64,000 nt of DNA from Novosphingopyxis baekryungensis DSM 16222. GTDB lineage: Bacteria > Pseudomonadota > Alphaproteobacteria > Sphingomonadales > Sphingomonadaceae. The DNA is taken from assembly GCF_000420305.1 (NCBI RefSeq), contig NZ_ATUR01000002.1, forward strand, positions 496,001 through 560,000. The letters are read 5' to 3'. The translations under genes were made by a program, and so were the position numbers. Positions within the stretch are counted from its first letter, which is position 1, and every line of letters begins with the position of its first letter. This document shows positions 53,841 to 63,569 of the stretch, in pieces. Below the pieces are notes generated by a model, which searched no databases, was not told the origin of the DNA, and was given only the letters and a program-made list of their open reading frames with translations.

Positions 53841-54106
53841 TCGACGATGTCTCCGCGCAGGATGAATTTGCAATAGGCCACCGTGCCGACGAAGCCGACC
53901 ATGGCCAGCAAGAGGGCCGCCTCGAAATAGATGTCGTTCGCGTCCGCAATGCCGATCAGCACGATCACGGCGATGGCGTTGATCACCATGGTGTCGAGCG
54001 CCACGATACGGTCGGCAACTTCCGGTCCGCGCAGCAGACGCCACAGATTGAGCAGCAGCGCGAGCGTGAGACAGGCAAGCCCGAAGATGACGGTATAGCC
54101 GATCAT
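53837..54106 (-). CDS. mnhF: Mrp Na+/H+ antiporter subunit F
   Basis: An 89-residue three-helix subunit. RLLRGPEVADRIVALDTM is the family signature (residues 23-40). It overlaps mnhE and mnhG by four bases each. Confidence 0.93.
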   Translation of the reverse strand: MIGYTVIFGLACLTLALLLNLWRLLRGPEVADRIVALDTMVINAIAVIVLIGIADANDIYFEAALLLAMVGFVGTVAYCKFILRGDIVE

Positions 54107-54588
54107 GCGAATATCTTCTGCAAGCGGGCCTCGTAACGCGCCTTGATCTTGGCGATCTCGGCCTCGGGATCGGCCACGTCGAGCGCGTGGACCAACAGGA
54201 AACAACCACAGGCCGAGACATCGGCCGACACCGTGCCCGGCGTCAGGCTGATGGTGCCGGCAAAGACGGTGACCGCTTCGGGTGTTTCGAGGTTCATGGG
54301 AATGACCAGCCAGGCGGGGTGCAAATCCCTGTTGCGCTTGAACAGGATGATCCACGCCACCTCGAAATTCGCAACGATGATGTCCCACAGCACAAGGACG
54401 ATATAGCGCAGCCCCTTGCCATAATGCACGTCCGGCCGGCCGGGCCAGAAAGGCGCGGTGAAGATCGGCAGGAGCACGCCCACGATCACGCCCATGAACA
54501 GCGCGCCAACGCTCAGGCTGTTGGCCAAGAGCAGCCAGATGGCGACGAGCAGGACCGACAGGCCGGGATGGGGGATCAGGCGGCGCAT
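54103..54588 (-). CDS. mnhE: Mrp Na+/H+ antiporter subunit E
   Basis: A 161-residue subunit. After two or three N-terminal helices, the text LVIPMNLETPEAVTVFAGTI and SLTPGTVSAD shows the conserved MnhE region. ATG 54588 is preferred to an upstream in-frame codon at 54627. It starts one base beyond the mnhD stop. Confidence 0.93.
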   Translation of the reverse strand: MRRLIPHPGLSVLLVAIWLLLANSLSVGALFMGVIVGVLLPIFTAPFWPGRPDVHYGKGLRYIVLVLWDIIVANFEVAWIILFKRNRDLHPAWLVIPMNLETPEAVTVFAGTISLTPGTVSADVSACGCFLLVHALDVADPEAEIAKIKARYEARLQKIFA

Positions 54589-54589
54589 C

Positions 54590-56107
54590 TCAACCTTTCT
54601 CCAGCACGGCGCGCACGGTGGCGCCACTGTTCATGATCTGCCCTGCGGCATCCTGCATGAAGGCGGTTGCCGGGCCAGCAGCTGCGGAGAGGGCAACCAG
54701 CAAGAGCAGGGCGATCACCGGTGCAACCATGTCGGTGCGGGCGACCAGCGGCAGCGATGGTCCATCCCCGGCCGGCTCGCTCTTCCAGAAGATGGCGCTG
54801 CCGGTACGGGCAAATCCGATCACGCCGATCAAGGTCGTGGCCAATATGGCCGTCCAGCCCCACGCCCAGCCATCGATATCCGCCACCGATTGCAGGATCA
54901 TCAGCTTGCCGATGAAGCCCGACAGCGGCGGCAGTCCGGCGGTGGCAATGGTAGCAGCCATGAACAGAAGCGCGGCCAGCTGGCGGTGCGCGAAGACGGG
55001 TCCGGGGCTTGCGTGATCGACATGACTGCCGCGCCTGCGCGCCACCACATCGGCCACCAAAAAGAGCGCGGCGCCGGACAAGGTGGAATGCACGAGATAA
55101 TAGAGCGCCGCCGTGATGCTATCGACCTGCCAGGCGGATACCGCGATCATCAGCGTGCCGGTGGAGCCGATAATGGCATAGGCCGCCTGCTCCGACAGGC
55201 TGCGCGCGACGAAGACTCCGGCAAAGCCCACAATGGCCGTCAGGATCGCGATCGGCATCAGATAGGGGGCAGGGGCCCAGGCCGCCGCGCCCGCATCGTC
55301 GCCGAAAATCAGCGGCACCACGCGGATCATCGCATAGACGCCTACTTTGGTCATGATGGCGAACAGCGCGGCCACCGCAGGCGTGGTTACGGCATAGGTG
55401 CGCGGCAACCAGAGATGCAGCGGCACCAGCGCCGCCTTGATGGCGAACACGGTGGCCAGCAGCAGCGCCGCCACGCGCAGCAGACCCTGATCATCCGGCC
55501 CGATCGCTGCGACCTGCAGGCCCATATCGGCCATGTTGAGCGTACCCGTCAGCGCGTAGAGCAGCCCCAGCGCGATGAGGAACAGCGACGATCCGACGAT
55601 ATTGACGATGACATATTGGATGCCCGCCTTCAGCCGCGCCGGACCCTGGCCGTGGAGCATCAGGCCATAGGACGCGATCAGCAGAACTTCGAAAAACACG
55701 AACAGATTGAACAGATCGCCCGTCAGAAATGCGCCGTTCAGGCCCAGCATCTGGAACTGGAAAAGCGGATGGAAATGCCAGCCGTCACGGTCCGTGCGGG
55801 TGAGCACGGCGTGCAGCATGGCGATCAGCGACAGGCTTGCCGCCAGGGTCAGCATGATGGCCGACAGCCGGTCGACCACCAGCACGATACCGAACGGCGC
55901 CGCCCATTCGCCAATGGCATAGGTGCGGATGGTGCCATCCATGCTCAGGACCAGAAGCGTCAGCGCAGCCACCAGCATGGCCGAGCAGGACAGCAGCGAT
56001 ATGCCGACCCCGACGCGCCGCCGACGCCGCATCATCAGCAGCGCCAAGGGCGCGGCGATGGCCGGTATCACCACCGGGGCAATGGCCAGATGCGTAGCGA
56101 CACTCAT
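54590..56107 (-). CDS. mnhD: Mrp Na+/H+ antiporter subunit D
   Basis: A 505-residue proton-translocating subunit homologous to NuoN/NuoM, with about 14 helices. Key residues appear in FFEVLLIASYGLML (essential Glu) and the Lys-containing MTKVGVYAMIRV helix. It overlaps mnhC by four bases. Confidence 0.95.
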   Translation of the reverse strand: MSVATHLAIAPVVIPAIAAPLALLMMRRRRRVGVGISLLSCSAMLVAALTLLVLSMDGTIRTYAIGEWAAPFGIVLVVDRLSAIMLTLAASLSLIAMLHAVLTRTDRDGWHFHPLFQFQMLGLNGAFLTGDLFNLFVFFEVLLIASYGLMLHGQGPARLKAGIQYVIVNIVGSSLFLIALGLLYALTGTLNMADMGLQVAAIGPDDQGLLRVAALLLATVFAIKAALVPLHLWLPRTYAVTTPAVAALFAIMTKVGVYAMIRVVPLIFGDDAGAAAWAPAPYLMPIAILTAIVGFAGVFVARSLSEQAAYAIIGSTGTLMIAVSAWQVDSITAALYYLVHSTLSGAALFLVADVVARRRGSHVDHASPGPVFAHRQLAALLFMAATIATAGLPPLSGFIGKLMILQSVADIDGWAWGWTAILATTLIGVIGFARTGSAIFWKSEPAGDGPSLPLVARTDMVAPVIALLLLVALSAAAGPATAFMQDAAGQIMNSGATVRAVLEKG

Positions 56108-56490
56108 CGCGGCTCGTCCGCATCGCTGGTTTCGACATCCGCATTGCGCACGGCGTTTTCGCACGGATCACCGTCTACCTGATCGCTGCCGGATTCCAGA
56201 AAGCTGCGCAGGGACAGGATAACGGCAAAGGCCGTCATGCCAAAGGTGATGACGATGGCCGTGAGCACCAGCGCCTGCGGCAAAGGATCGGTATATTCTG
56301 CCACGTCCTTGGACCAGATGGGCGCACGATCGACCACCAGCCTGCCGGACGCGAACAGAAACAGATTGACCGCATAGGAGAACAAGGTGAGCCCCAGCAC
56401 GACCTGAAAGGTCCGCGCACGCAGCGCGAGATAGATACCGCCGGCCACCAGAACGCCAATGGCACTGGCGACGAGAAATTCGAGGGTCAT
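56104..56490 (-). CDS. mnhC: Mrp Na+/H+ antiporter subunit C
   Basis: A 128-residue NuoK-like subunit with three helices. The family text is VLGLTLFSYAVNLFLFASG and DPLPQALVLTAIVITFG. The final 25 residues are acidic and hydrophilic. It overlaps both neighbours by four bases. Confidence 0.95.
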   Translation of the reverse strand: MTLEFLVASAIGVLVAGGIYLALRARTFQVVLGLTLFSYAVNLFLFASGRLVVDRAPIWSKDVAEYTDPLPQALVLTAIVITFGMTAFAVILSLRSFLESGSDQVDGDPCENAVRNADVETSDADEPR

Positions 56491-59339
56491 GCGCCATTCT
56501 CCGCGCTGCTGGCTCTGGACCGTGCGGCATGGGCGCGCGCGGCGCGCTGCGAAATATGGCTGAGCTGCGCCAATGTCTGCATCACCGCGCCAAAGACCAC
56601 CGCGAAGACGCCGAGATCGAACAGCAATGCGGTGGCCAGTTCCAGTTCGCCGACGAGAGGGAGCGTGAAATAGCCGAAGGCGCTGGTCAGGAAATTCGCG
56701 CCGAACAGCAGTGATCCAAGGCCGGTCGCTATCGCCAGCAGCACGCCGGCGGCGATCAGAAAATGCTCGCCGATCCGGCGCCGCGAATCGGTCCAGTCGA
56801 AGCCGGAGGCGAGATATTGCACCATGAACGCAATCGCCACCACGAGCGCGGCAACGAACCCGCCGCCCGGCTCATTATGGCCGCGCAGGAAGATGAAGAG
56901 GCCTGCCGCCAGCACCAGCGGCAGAAGAATGCGCGTGGCCATGACGAACATGACAGGGTGGCTTTCCGGCGAATGGGGCATGTCTTCCTGCCAGGTCCGC
57001 AAACGCTCGCCCGCCGTGCCGCGCGATGTGGTGTCGAGCAGCGCGTAGATCGCCAGCCCGGCAATGCCCAGAACGATGATTTCCCCCATGGTATCGAAGG
57101 CGCGGAAATCGACCAGGATCACATTCACGACATTTTTGCCGCCGCCACCGGAATAGCTGTTGGCCAAATGGAAGCTGGAGATGGTCTGGCCGGGATCGCG
57201 CGTCAGCATGGCCCAGGATGCGCCGCCGATGCCGAGCCCGCCCAGGATCGCCAGCATGCCGTCACGCCAGCGCCGCGATGGGCGGGACAGGACCGGCGGT
57301 GTTTTGGGCAACAGATTGAGCGCAAGCAGCAAGAGCAGGATCGTCACCACCTCCACGGCGATTTGCGTGAGCGCCAGATCGGGGGCGGACAGATGGATGA
57401 AGCCCAGCGTGATGATGAGGCCGATCACGCTGATATAGATGAGCACGCGGAAACGCTGCCGCTCGTTCAGCAGCACGGCGATGGTGGCGGCGATCAGCAG
57501 CAGCCACGCAAAGATGGCAACCGGGGATGCCGGCAGGCCTTCCCGCGTACCGGTCAGGCTGCCGCCGCCGATCCACGCCCCTTCGGCCATGACCAGCGCG
57601 ACCACGGCAAAGGTGGCGAACAGCATGCGTTGCAGCGACGGCCTGTGGACCAGCATGATGGCCTTGCGGACCGCGGCGTCCATCATGCCGAGGCCGCGCT
57701 CGAACAGATGCTTGGCATCCAGATGGCGCACGCCTTCATACAGGCGCAGCAGGGTGCCATGCCGCCAGAGCATGAGCACGCCCGCTGCAACGGCGATGAT
57801 GCTCATCACCAGCGCGGTGTTGACGCCGTGCCACAGGGCCAGCTCAACCTCGGGCACGGCGCGCCCGATGACGGCAGAGGATACGGCAGTCACGAGCGGC
57901 GCTGCGATCAACATGGGTGCGAGCCCCAGAAGCACCGCCAGAACTGCCAGAAACGCAGGCGAAATCCACATGCCGGCCGCCGGATCATGCGCCTTGGCCT
58001 GTGGTTCGGGATCGCGCGGGCGACCGAAAAACAGCTGCCATGCATAGCGCAGCGAATAGCCGGCAGACAGGGCCGCAGCGACGGTGGCAACCACCGGCAC
58101 CAGCCAGGGGAGGCCGAAAAGCGAGATTTCCAGCGTTTCGTACAGCATCATTTCTTTCGAAATGAAGCCGCCAAGCGGCGGAATACCGGCCATGGCACCC
58201 GCGGCAATGGTGGCGATGAGGGCGGTGACCGGCATGGCCTTGGCCAGCCCGCCCAGCCGGCGGATATCGCGGGTGCCGGTTTCATGGTCCACGATGCCGG
58301 CGGTCATGAACAAAGCGGCCTTGAACGCGGCATGGTTCAGGATGTGCAGCACCGCGGCAACCGCCGCCATCTCGATGGAGAAGCCGAGCAGCATCACCAG
58401 CAGCCCCAGCTGGCTGATCGTGGAATAGGCCAGAATGCCTTTCAGATCGTGCCGGAACAGCGCGGCCCATGCACCGAACAGCATGGTGAACAGCCCGACG
58501 CTGGTGACGATACCGGTGTAGAGTTCGGTCCCCGCAAGCACCGGCCACAGGCGCGCAAGCAGAAACACGCCGGCTTTCACCATGGTGGCGGAATGCAGAT
58601 AGGCGCTCACCGGCGTGGGCGCGGCCATGGCGTGCGGCAGCCAGAAATGGAACGGGAACTGCGCGGATTTGGTAAAGCAACCGATCAGGATCAGGATCAG
58701 GATCACCGGGTAAAGCGGTGACGCGCGGACGATGTCTCCGCTCTGCAGGATCGTCATCAGATCGAACGAGCCGGCGACGATGCCCAGCATCAGCATGCCC
58801 GCGATCAGCACCAGTCCGCCGCCGCCGGTGATGGCCAGCGCCATGCGTGCGCCCTGCCGCGCATCGGCGCGATGCCGCCAGAAACCGATGAGCAGGAAGG
58901 AGGAGAGGCTGGTCAGCTCCCAGAAGGTGAGCAGCAGGAGGATATTGCCACTGATGACAATGCCCACCATCGCCCCCTGGAACAGCATGAGGCTGGCGAA
59001 GAAGCGGCCCGTTGCCTCGCCGTCTGCCAGATAGAAATGCCCGAAAATGACCACCAGCAGGCCGATGCCGAAGATCAACCCGGCGAACATCAGCCCCAGC
59101 GGATCGATCATCAGCGAAAAGTCGAGGCCGATCGCCGGCACCCATGGGGCGGATACCGACAGGATGTCGCCGCCGATGACCGGCCCGGCGACGGACAGGA
59201 TCAAGGCAAGGCCGATCGCGCTGCCAGCAGCGGCGAGGCCGGAATGCACCCATCGCTGCGCGCCACCGAAGGCAGCGATCAGTAGCGCCGCGACGAACGG
59301 CAGGACGACAAGCGTGGAGAGGGTTGCAGGGACGGCCAT
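56487..59339 (-). CDS. mnhA: Mrp Na+/H+ antiporter subunit A fused to subunit B
   Basis: A 950-residue fusion. The first 780 or so residues are the NuoL-like proton-translocating MrpA (helices with LLTFWELTSLSSFLLIGFW, HSATMVKAGVFLLARLWP). The last 150 are MrpB (HNEPGGGFVAALVVAIAF, FGAVMQTLAQL). The start at ATG 59339 matches the family. It leads an operon A/B-C-D-E-F-G whose genes touch or overlap. The complex exports Na+ in exchange for protons and supports pH and salt tolerance. Confidence 0.95.
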   Translation of the reverse strand: MAVPATLSTLVVLPFVAALLIAAFGGAQRWVHSGLAAAGSAIGLALILSVAGPVIGGDILSVSAPWVPAIGLDFSLMIDPLGLMFAGLIFGIGLLVVIFGHFYLADGEATGRFFASLMLFQGAMVGIVISGNILLLLTFWELTSLSSFLLIGFWRHRADARQGARMALAITGGGGLVLIAGMLMLGIVAGSFDLMTILQSGDIVRASPLYPVILILILIGCFTKSAQFPFHFWLPHAMAAPTPVSAYLHSATMVKAGVFLLARLWPVLAGTELYTGIVTSVGLFTMLFGAWAALFRHDLKGILAYSTISQLGLLVMLLGFSIEMAAVAAVLHILNHAAFKAALFMTAGIVDHETGTRDIRRLGGLAKAMPVTALIATIAAGAMAGIPPLGGFISKEMMLYETLEISLFGLPWLVPVVATVAAALSAGYSLRYAWQLFFGRPRDPEPQAKAHDPAAGMWISPAFLAVLAVLLGLAPMLIAAPLVTAVSSAVIGRAVPEVELALWHGVNTALVMSIIAVAAGVLMLWRHGTLLRLYEGVRHLDAKHLFERGLGMMDAAVRKAIMLVHRPSLQRMLFATFAVVALVMAEGAWIGGGSLTGTREGLPASPVAIFAWLLLIAATIAVLLNERQRFRVLIYISVIGLIITLGFIHLSAPDLALTQIAVEVVTILLLLLALNLLPKTPPVLSRPSRRWRDGMLAILGGLGIGGASWAMLTRDPGQTISSFHLANSYSGGGGKNVVNVILVDFRAFDTMGEIIVLGIAGLAIYALLDTTSRGTAGERLRTWQEDMPHSPESHPVMFVMATRILLPLVLAAGLFIFLRGHNEPGGGFVAALVVAIAFMVQYLASGFDWTDSRRRIGEHFLIAAGVLLAIATGLGSLLFGANFLTSAFGYFTLPLVGELELATALLFDLGVFAVVFGAVMQTLAQLSHISQRAARAHAARSRASSAENGA

Positions 59340-59483
59340 GGGCTGACTGCGATATTCCTTCTTGGCGGTAACCTTTTTGCAGCACGTCGCAGCGCGCTTG
59401 CCCATCGTCCTAGACGGAGGGATGCGGCGCAGACAACCGAAACCGTTCATTTGCGGGGCAGGACGGCGCAACTTGTCAGAATA

Positions 59484-59642
59484 TTAGGCAAAATCCTGCA
59501 CCATTTGGCGGGCTCGTTCATCCAAGAGGGGCAACATCGCGCGGCGGCATGCCACATTGCCGTCAACATACGGCGCTAGCGCGCTCGCAATACAGCCAGC
59601 CGCCGCAGCGGCGGCGTTTTCTGATTGGGTCTGCAACGCCAT
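59484..59642 (-). CDS. Possible small protein, divergent from the VanZ-like gene
   Basis: A 52-residue frame (MALQTQSENA to ARQMVQDFA) whose ATG overlaps the opposite-strand ATG at 59641 within CATG. The Ala-rich start and amphipathic, charged end look protein-like, but no ribosome site or family is seen. It could be chance. Confidence 0.3.
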   Translation of the reverse strand: MALQTQSENAAAAAAGCIASALAPYVDGNVACRRAMLPLLDERARQMVQDFA

Positions 59643-60018
59643 GATTGCTCGGTCTTTTTTCCGTTTCACGCTGTTCGGCGCGCTGGCGGCAACGCTCTAC
59701 CTCGCGCTCACGCCCGGCCCGGCAGGGGCAATAGTCGAAAGCGGTGCGCTGCGGCACATGATGGCGTTTCTTGTGCTGCCATGGCTTGCCATGGCAGCCT
59801 ATCCGCAGCTTTCGGCCTGGTTTGTATTGTTTTTGATGTCGGTCTTCGGTGGCCTGATCGAACTGGGACAGCTGGGCATGAATGTCGGCCGGCATGGCTC
59901 TTGGTTGGACTGGCTGCTCGATACCGGCACAGCCGCCGCTGCCATCGTGATCGCTCTGGCATGGCGCCGCCTTTCTCGGCGCAAGACGGAGACGCAGGAC
60001 GATTTTCCGCCAACCTGA
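59641..60018 (+). CDS. VanZ-like membrane protein
   Basis: A 125-residue protein with four hydrophobic helices. ALTPGPAGAIVESGALRHMMAF followed by GGLIELGQLGMNVGRHGSWLDWL (shown here as two separate spans, residues about 25-45 and 77-99) matches the VanZ-like pattern with its Glu-x-x-Gln and Asp-Trp. Function is unclear; VanZ gives teicoplanin resistance in Gram-positives. ATG 59641 is chosen, since earlier in-frame codons lack hydrophobic character. Confidence 0.75.
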   Translation: MIARSFFRFTLFGALAATLYLALTPGPAGAIVESGALRHMMAFLVLPWLAMAAYPQLSAWFVLFLMSVFGGLIELGQLGMNVGRHGSWLDWLLDTGTAAAAIVIALAWRRLSRRKTETQDDFPPT

Positions 60019-60092
60019 TCCGCCACGGGCTTTCCGGAGTTTAACGGTGCCGTTCATGGCGCATACGGGAATCATTCGCTAAGGTGATAGCT

Positions 60093-60584
60093 ATGACACA
60101 GAAATTACATAATTTTATCCGGCCCACGATCTTTGCCCGGCGGTTCCATATCGCTAAACGCGGCCTCATCGGTCTTGCTGCCGCCAGCATGGCGATGACA
60201 AGCGGTCCCGGTGCCGTCGCTGCCACGACGGCGCAGGGCCTACAGGGCACCTGGCTGATGGAAAACCGCAAGGCCGAGGTAAAGGTCTATCCATGTGGCG
60301 ATGCGCTCTGCGGAAAAGTCAGCCGTATCCTGAAATATCCAAGCGATGGCGCGCGGACTGATATTCACAATGGCAACAAGGCCCTGCGCAATCGCCCGCT
60401 GGTCGGCCTGCCGGTGTTGCTGGATTTCACACCGGACAAGGACGCGATGAAGGGGGAGGTGTATGACCCCAAATCCGGCCGGACCTACCGCGCCACCATC
60501 ACGCAGGACAATCCGAACAAGCTGAACATAAAGGCCTGCCTGCTGATCATCTGCAAGTCCCAGCAGTGGACCCGGATACGCTGA
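60093..60584 (+). CDS. DUF2147 family secreted protein
   Basis: A 163-residue exported protein with an unusually long N-region before the signal helix (cleavage near AVAA, about residue 43). The lipocalin-like DUF2147 part starts LQGTWLMENRKAEVKVYPCG and includes GEVYDPKSGRTY, which is typical. A Cys pair lies near the end. AAGG precedes the ATG. The exact role is unknown. Confidence 0.82.
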   Translation: MTQKLHNFIRPTIFARRFHIAKRGLIGLAAASMAMTSGPGAVAATTAQGLQGTWLMENRKAEVKVYPCGDALCGKVSRILKYPSDGARTDIHNGNKALRNRPLVGLPVLLDFTPDKDAMKGEVYDPKSGRTYRATITQDNPNKLNIKACLLIICKSQQWTRIR

Positions 60585-60700
60585 CTACGCGGCTGCCGGC
60601 AATTGACATGACGGCAGCCATCGCCGGGTAGAAAATGCTCGGCAGATTTGGGGAGTTGGTGTAGCCGTGCCGCATGCGCGGCGCTGCTTTTCCAACCAAG

Positions 60701-61873
60701 ATGGATCGCTATATCGCGCGTCTGCTGGTCAAGCCGCTGACGGTGGTTCTGGTGCTCAGCGCGCTGATCTTGCTGCTCGACAAGCTTCGGCGCCTGCTGG
60801 ATTTCGTGGTGAATGCCGGCGGATCGCCGCGCGTCGTGTTCAGCATGCTGGCCAATATCGTGCCCACCTATCTCTCGTTCGGCGTGGTCGTGGGCTCGAT
60901 GCTCAGCATCGTTCTGACGTTCCGCAAACTGGCGACGACGAGCGAGCTCGATGTGCTGCGCGCCTGCGGCGTCAGCTATGCCAGGCTGCTGATCGTGCCG
61001 CTGTGTTTTGCCGTGACGCTATGCGCCGTCAATTTTGCCCTGATCGGCTTTGTGCAGCCGCATGCGCGCTATGCCTATAAGGAAATCGCGTTCGATCTGC
61101 AGTCTGGCGCGCTCGGCATCTCGATCAAGAAGGGTGAATTCAACCGGATGGGCAAACAGTCCACCTTGTGGATCGGCAATATCGACGGCAACCGGCTGGA
61201 CAATGTGTTCATCCGCATGGCGGGGCGAAAGCATCCGGTCACCATCAGCGCGGCCGAAGCGCGCATTCTTGCGGCGCCGGATGGCAAGGCGCTGCTGTTC
61301 CGGCTGCGCCGCGGTGTGCTGATCGAAGAGCAGCAGGATCTATCCAGTCCGCGGGTCCTGACGTTCGACAGCTATGATCTGCGCGTGGCCATGCCCAGCA
61401 TCGGTCGGATGCTCGAACGCGGCGGCGATGCCGATGAAATGACGGTCGCGGAACTCGCCCGCATTGCGCAGGGAGATCGGTCCGTCGGCGCGGATCATAG
61501 CGTGACGCCAAGGGTGGCCGCGGCCAATCTGCATTTCCGGCTGGTGCAAGTGGCCACCTTGCTGGTTTTGCCCTTTCTGGGGTTGGCCCTGGCGGTTCCC
61601 CCCAAGCGCACGACATCGCCGGTCGGGATATTCGTCAGCATCATCGTGCTGGTGCTCTGGTACAAGCTCAACCAGTTCACGCTGGCGCAGGCTGCGGCCG
61701 GGGCGATCCCGCCTTTTTGGGGCCAATGGATGCCCTTTGCGCTTTTTGCCGGGGCCAGCGGCTGGTTCTACTACAGCTTTTCCCACGGGATCGGGGGCCG
61801 TCCGCTCGGCATGCTGGAAACAGCCTGGAGCAAACTGGTCAGGATCTGGCGGCGCAAGCTCAGGCCGGCCTGA
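60701..61873 (+). CDS. lptF: LptF/LptG family lipopolysaccharide export permease (probably LptF)
   Basis: A 390-residue inner-membrane component of the Lpt machine that extracts LPS and passes it to the periplasmic bridge. It begins MDRYIARLLVKPLTVVL, has three helices before and three after a periplasmic beta-jellyroll domain, and includes FRKLATTSELDVLRACG, the cytoplasmic coupling-helix region. An in-frame ATG at 60674 would add nine residues. Its 3' end overlaps the convergent gene by 14 bases. No LptG partner is adjacent. Confidence 0.88.
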   Translation: MDRYIARLLVKPLTVVLVLSALILLLDKLRRLLDFVVNAGGSPRVVFSMLANIVPTYLSFGVVVGSMLSIVLTFRKLATTSELDVLRACGVSYARLLIVPLCFAVTLCAVNFALIGFVQPHARYAYKEIAFDLQSGALGISIKKGEFNRMGKQSTLWIGNIDGNRLDNVFIRMAGRKHPVTISAAEARILAAPDGKALLFRLRRGVLIEEQQDLSSPRVLTFDSYDLRVAMPSIGRMLERGGDADEMTVAELARIAQGDRSVGADHSVTPRVAAANLHFRLVQVATLLVLPFLGLALAVPPKRTTSPVGIFVSIIVLVLWYKLNQFTLAQAAAGAIPPFWGQWMPFALFAGASGWFYYSFSHGIGGRPLGMLETAWSKLVRIWRRKLRPA

Positions 61874-62648
61874 AGGGGCGGTCGTTTCCGTCGCCACCGG
61901 GCTTTGCCGCTGCTGTTAGCGCACGGACGGCGATGAGATCGTCCTGCGTGTCGACATCCACCGCCGCCAGGCCGAACGCACTTTCCACCACGGCGGCTTC
62001 GACATCGGCGAGCTTCCCCAGATGGGCGACTGCACGGTGCATGGTCAGCTTGCCGCGCAGATAGAAGATCAACGGGCCAAGGCCGAGCCGCCGCACGATG
62101 CGCCAGGGCTTTTTCCGGTCCGCTTCCACCATCTGCCAAAGTTCCAGCGCGGCGGCACTGCGCGGACTGTTCAGATAAAACAGGTTGCAGCCGGACCAGG
62201 CTCCATCGGCAAACCGCAAATAGGTGCGGCGACTGCCGGGCAATGCTTCCTCGATCCGCTCCCGCCGGGCCAGAAGGGCCGCCACATCTGCCGAGCGCGG
62301 CACGTCGGCCACGAAGCGTGTAATCCATTCCGCTTGCAGCAACCCGTGATCCGACGTGGTCACCAGGAGCGGTGCGCCCAGTTGCTCGAAGGCGACCGCC
62401 ACACTTCTGCTCGGTCCAGCCTGCGCCGCGATGACGGTCAGGCCCAGCGTGACAGCCAGATCTGCGACGGGGCCGGGCTGGGTCGATACGGCAATCCGGT
62501 CGAACCCCGCCTGGCGCAAGGCACCGGCAACCCGCGCCAGCATCGGCATGCCGTCGATCTCGATCAGCGCCTTGTGCGATACCCCGGCGGAGACGGCCAG
62601 CGGGTCCGAACCCGGGCGCGATCCGGCCAGGATCAGGGCCTGAGGCAT
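61860..62648 (-). CDS. MobA-like nucleotidyltransferase
   Basis: A 262-residue NTP-transferase domain protein. It starts ALILAGSRPGSDPLA, a relaxed form of the G-x-G-x-R nucleotide loop, followed by HKALIEIDGMPMLARV. LLVTTSDHGLL contains the metal-binding Asp. It is unlikely to be molybdenum cofactor MobA itself. It lies in a leftward set with a lipid kinase and a Tam41-like protein, so CTP- or UTP-dependent activation of a polar head group is plausible. Confidence 0.78.
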   Translation of the reverse strand: MPQALILAGSRPGSDPLAVSAGVSHKALIEIDGMPMLARVAGALRQAGFDRIAVSTQPGPVADLAVTLGLTVIAAQAGPSRSVAVAFEQLGAPLLVTTSDHGLLQAEWITRFVADVPRSADVAALLARRERIEEALPGSRRTYLRFADGAWSGCNLFYLNSPRSAAALELWQMVEADRKKPWRIVRRLGLGPLIFYLRGKLTMHRAVAHLGKLADVEAAVVESAFGLAAVDVDTQDDLIAVRALTAAAKPGGDGNDRPFRPA

Positions 62649-62684
62649 GGCAGATATTTCATTCTGTCAGAGTGGGCCATTCCG

Positions 62685-63569
62685 TCAGCTCCGGCCGCTG
62701 CGCCAGACCCGCCACAGAACACCGGGCGCCGCGAGCACGGGGTGCTTTTCGCGCCATGGTGTCAGGGCCACCGGCACGCCGGTATGTCGCTCGATCTTCC
62801 AGGCACCGTAGCGCGCGGCACCTTCGAATGTGAAACTGGCGCGCAGCAAGCGGGCGATATTGAGCGGCTTGCCAGCCAGCCAGTGCAGCCGCCAGGCGGT
62901 TTTCAGCCTGAGGCTGTCCGTGGAGGTCAGCATCGGCTCCAGCATGCCGCCGGCCTGCTGGAAAGGCACCGTGCCACCATCCCAGGCGAGCGGAAGCAGG
63001 CGCTCATAATAATCCGGATTGTTCTCGACGATCTGGGCATGGCGATTATTGCGTTCCACGCGCAGCTCTGCGGTGTAGGTCGCCTTGAATAGTGCCTGCC
63101 AATAATCGGCGGCACGGCCGCTTTCCGGCCCCAGCGCCGCGGCATAGCGACCGGCAGTGGACGCCGCCTGGGCGATGGCGGCGATGGTCCGGCGTTCGGC
63201 ATGCGCATTTCTGGTCCAGATCAGCGCAGAAGGCTGGGTGAAGCGCGCCCAGATGGTGGTGTCGATGGTCTTGTCGGCCGCCGCGCGCGTGAACGTCGCC
63301 AGTCGCATCGTCGCGATCTTGGCCCGCAGCCGCATGCCGTCATGATCGAACTCGCGATAGCTGACCGTGGGCCAGATACCGCGTTCGCGCGGGCCGGAAG
63401 TGAGGATGTAGAAATCCAGCACCCCGTCGAGCGACCCGGTGCGCAGATTGGATCCGTAGAACAGAACGGCCTCGGCATCGGCATTGCGGGCGATCTCTTC
63501 TGCGATGGCACGCACCGCCGGCTGAACCGGCGCGGCCAGTTTCCCGGCCAGAAATGTCTGGATATTCAC
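62685..63569 (-). CDS. Nucleotidyltransferase-fold protein, possibly Tam41-like CDP-diacylglycerol synthase
   Basis: A 294-residue protein from GTG 63569, overlapping the lipid-kinase stop (GTGA). VLFYGSNLRTGSLDGVLDFY (about 36-55) matches a nucleotidyltransferase active loop with the Gly-Ser pair and spaced Asp. Later IDTTIWARFTQPSALIW resembles the conserved LYxAGRxxKP region of Tam41. Tam41 makes CDP-diacylglycerol from phosphatidate. Placement behind a DAG-kinase-like gene fits, but the match is by eye only. Confidence 0.6.
   Translation of the reverse strand: MNIQTFLAGKLAAPVQPAVRAIAEEIARNADAEAVLFYGSNLRTGSLDGVLDFYILTSGPRERGIWPTVSYREFDHDGMRLRAKIATMRLATFTRAAADKTIDTTIWARFTQPSALIWTRNAHAERRTIAAIAQAASTAGRYAAALGPESGRAADYWQALFKATYTAELRVERNNRHAQIVENNPDYYERLLPLAWDGGTVPFQQAGGMLEPMLTSTDSLRLKTAWRLHWLAGKPLNIARLLRASFTFEGAARYGAWKIERHTGVPVALTPWREKHPVLAAPGVLWRVWRSGRS

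Noticed and set aside
54458-58721. Two long rightward frames opposite the Mrp operon
   Set aside because: Their His/Gln/Arg-rich composition is the complement of membrane-protein codons; no motifs.
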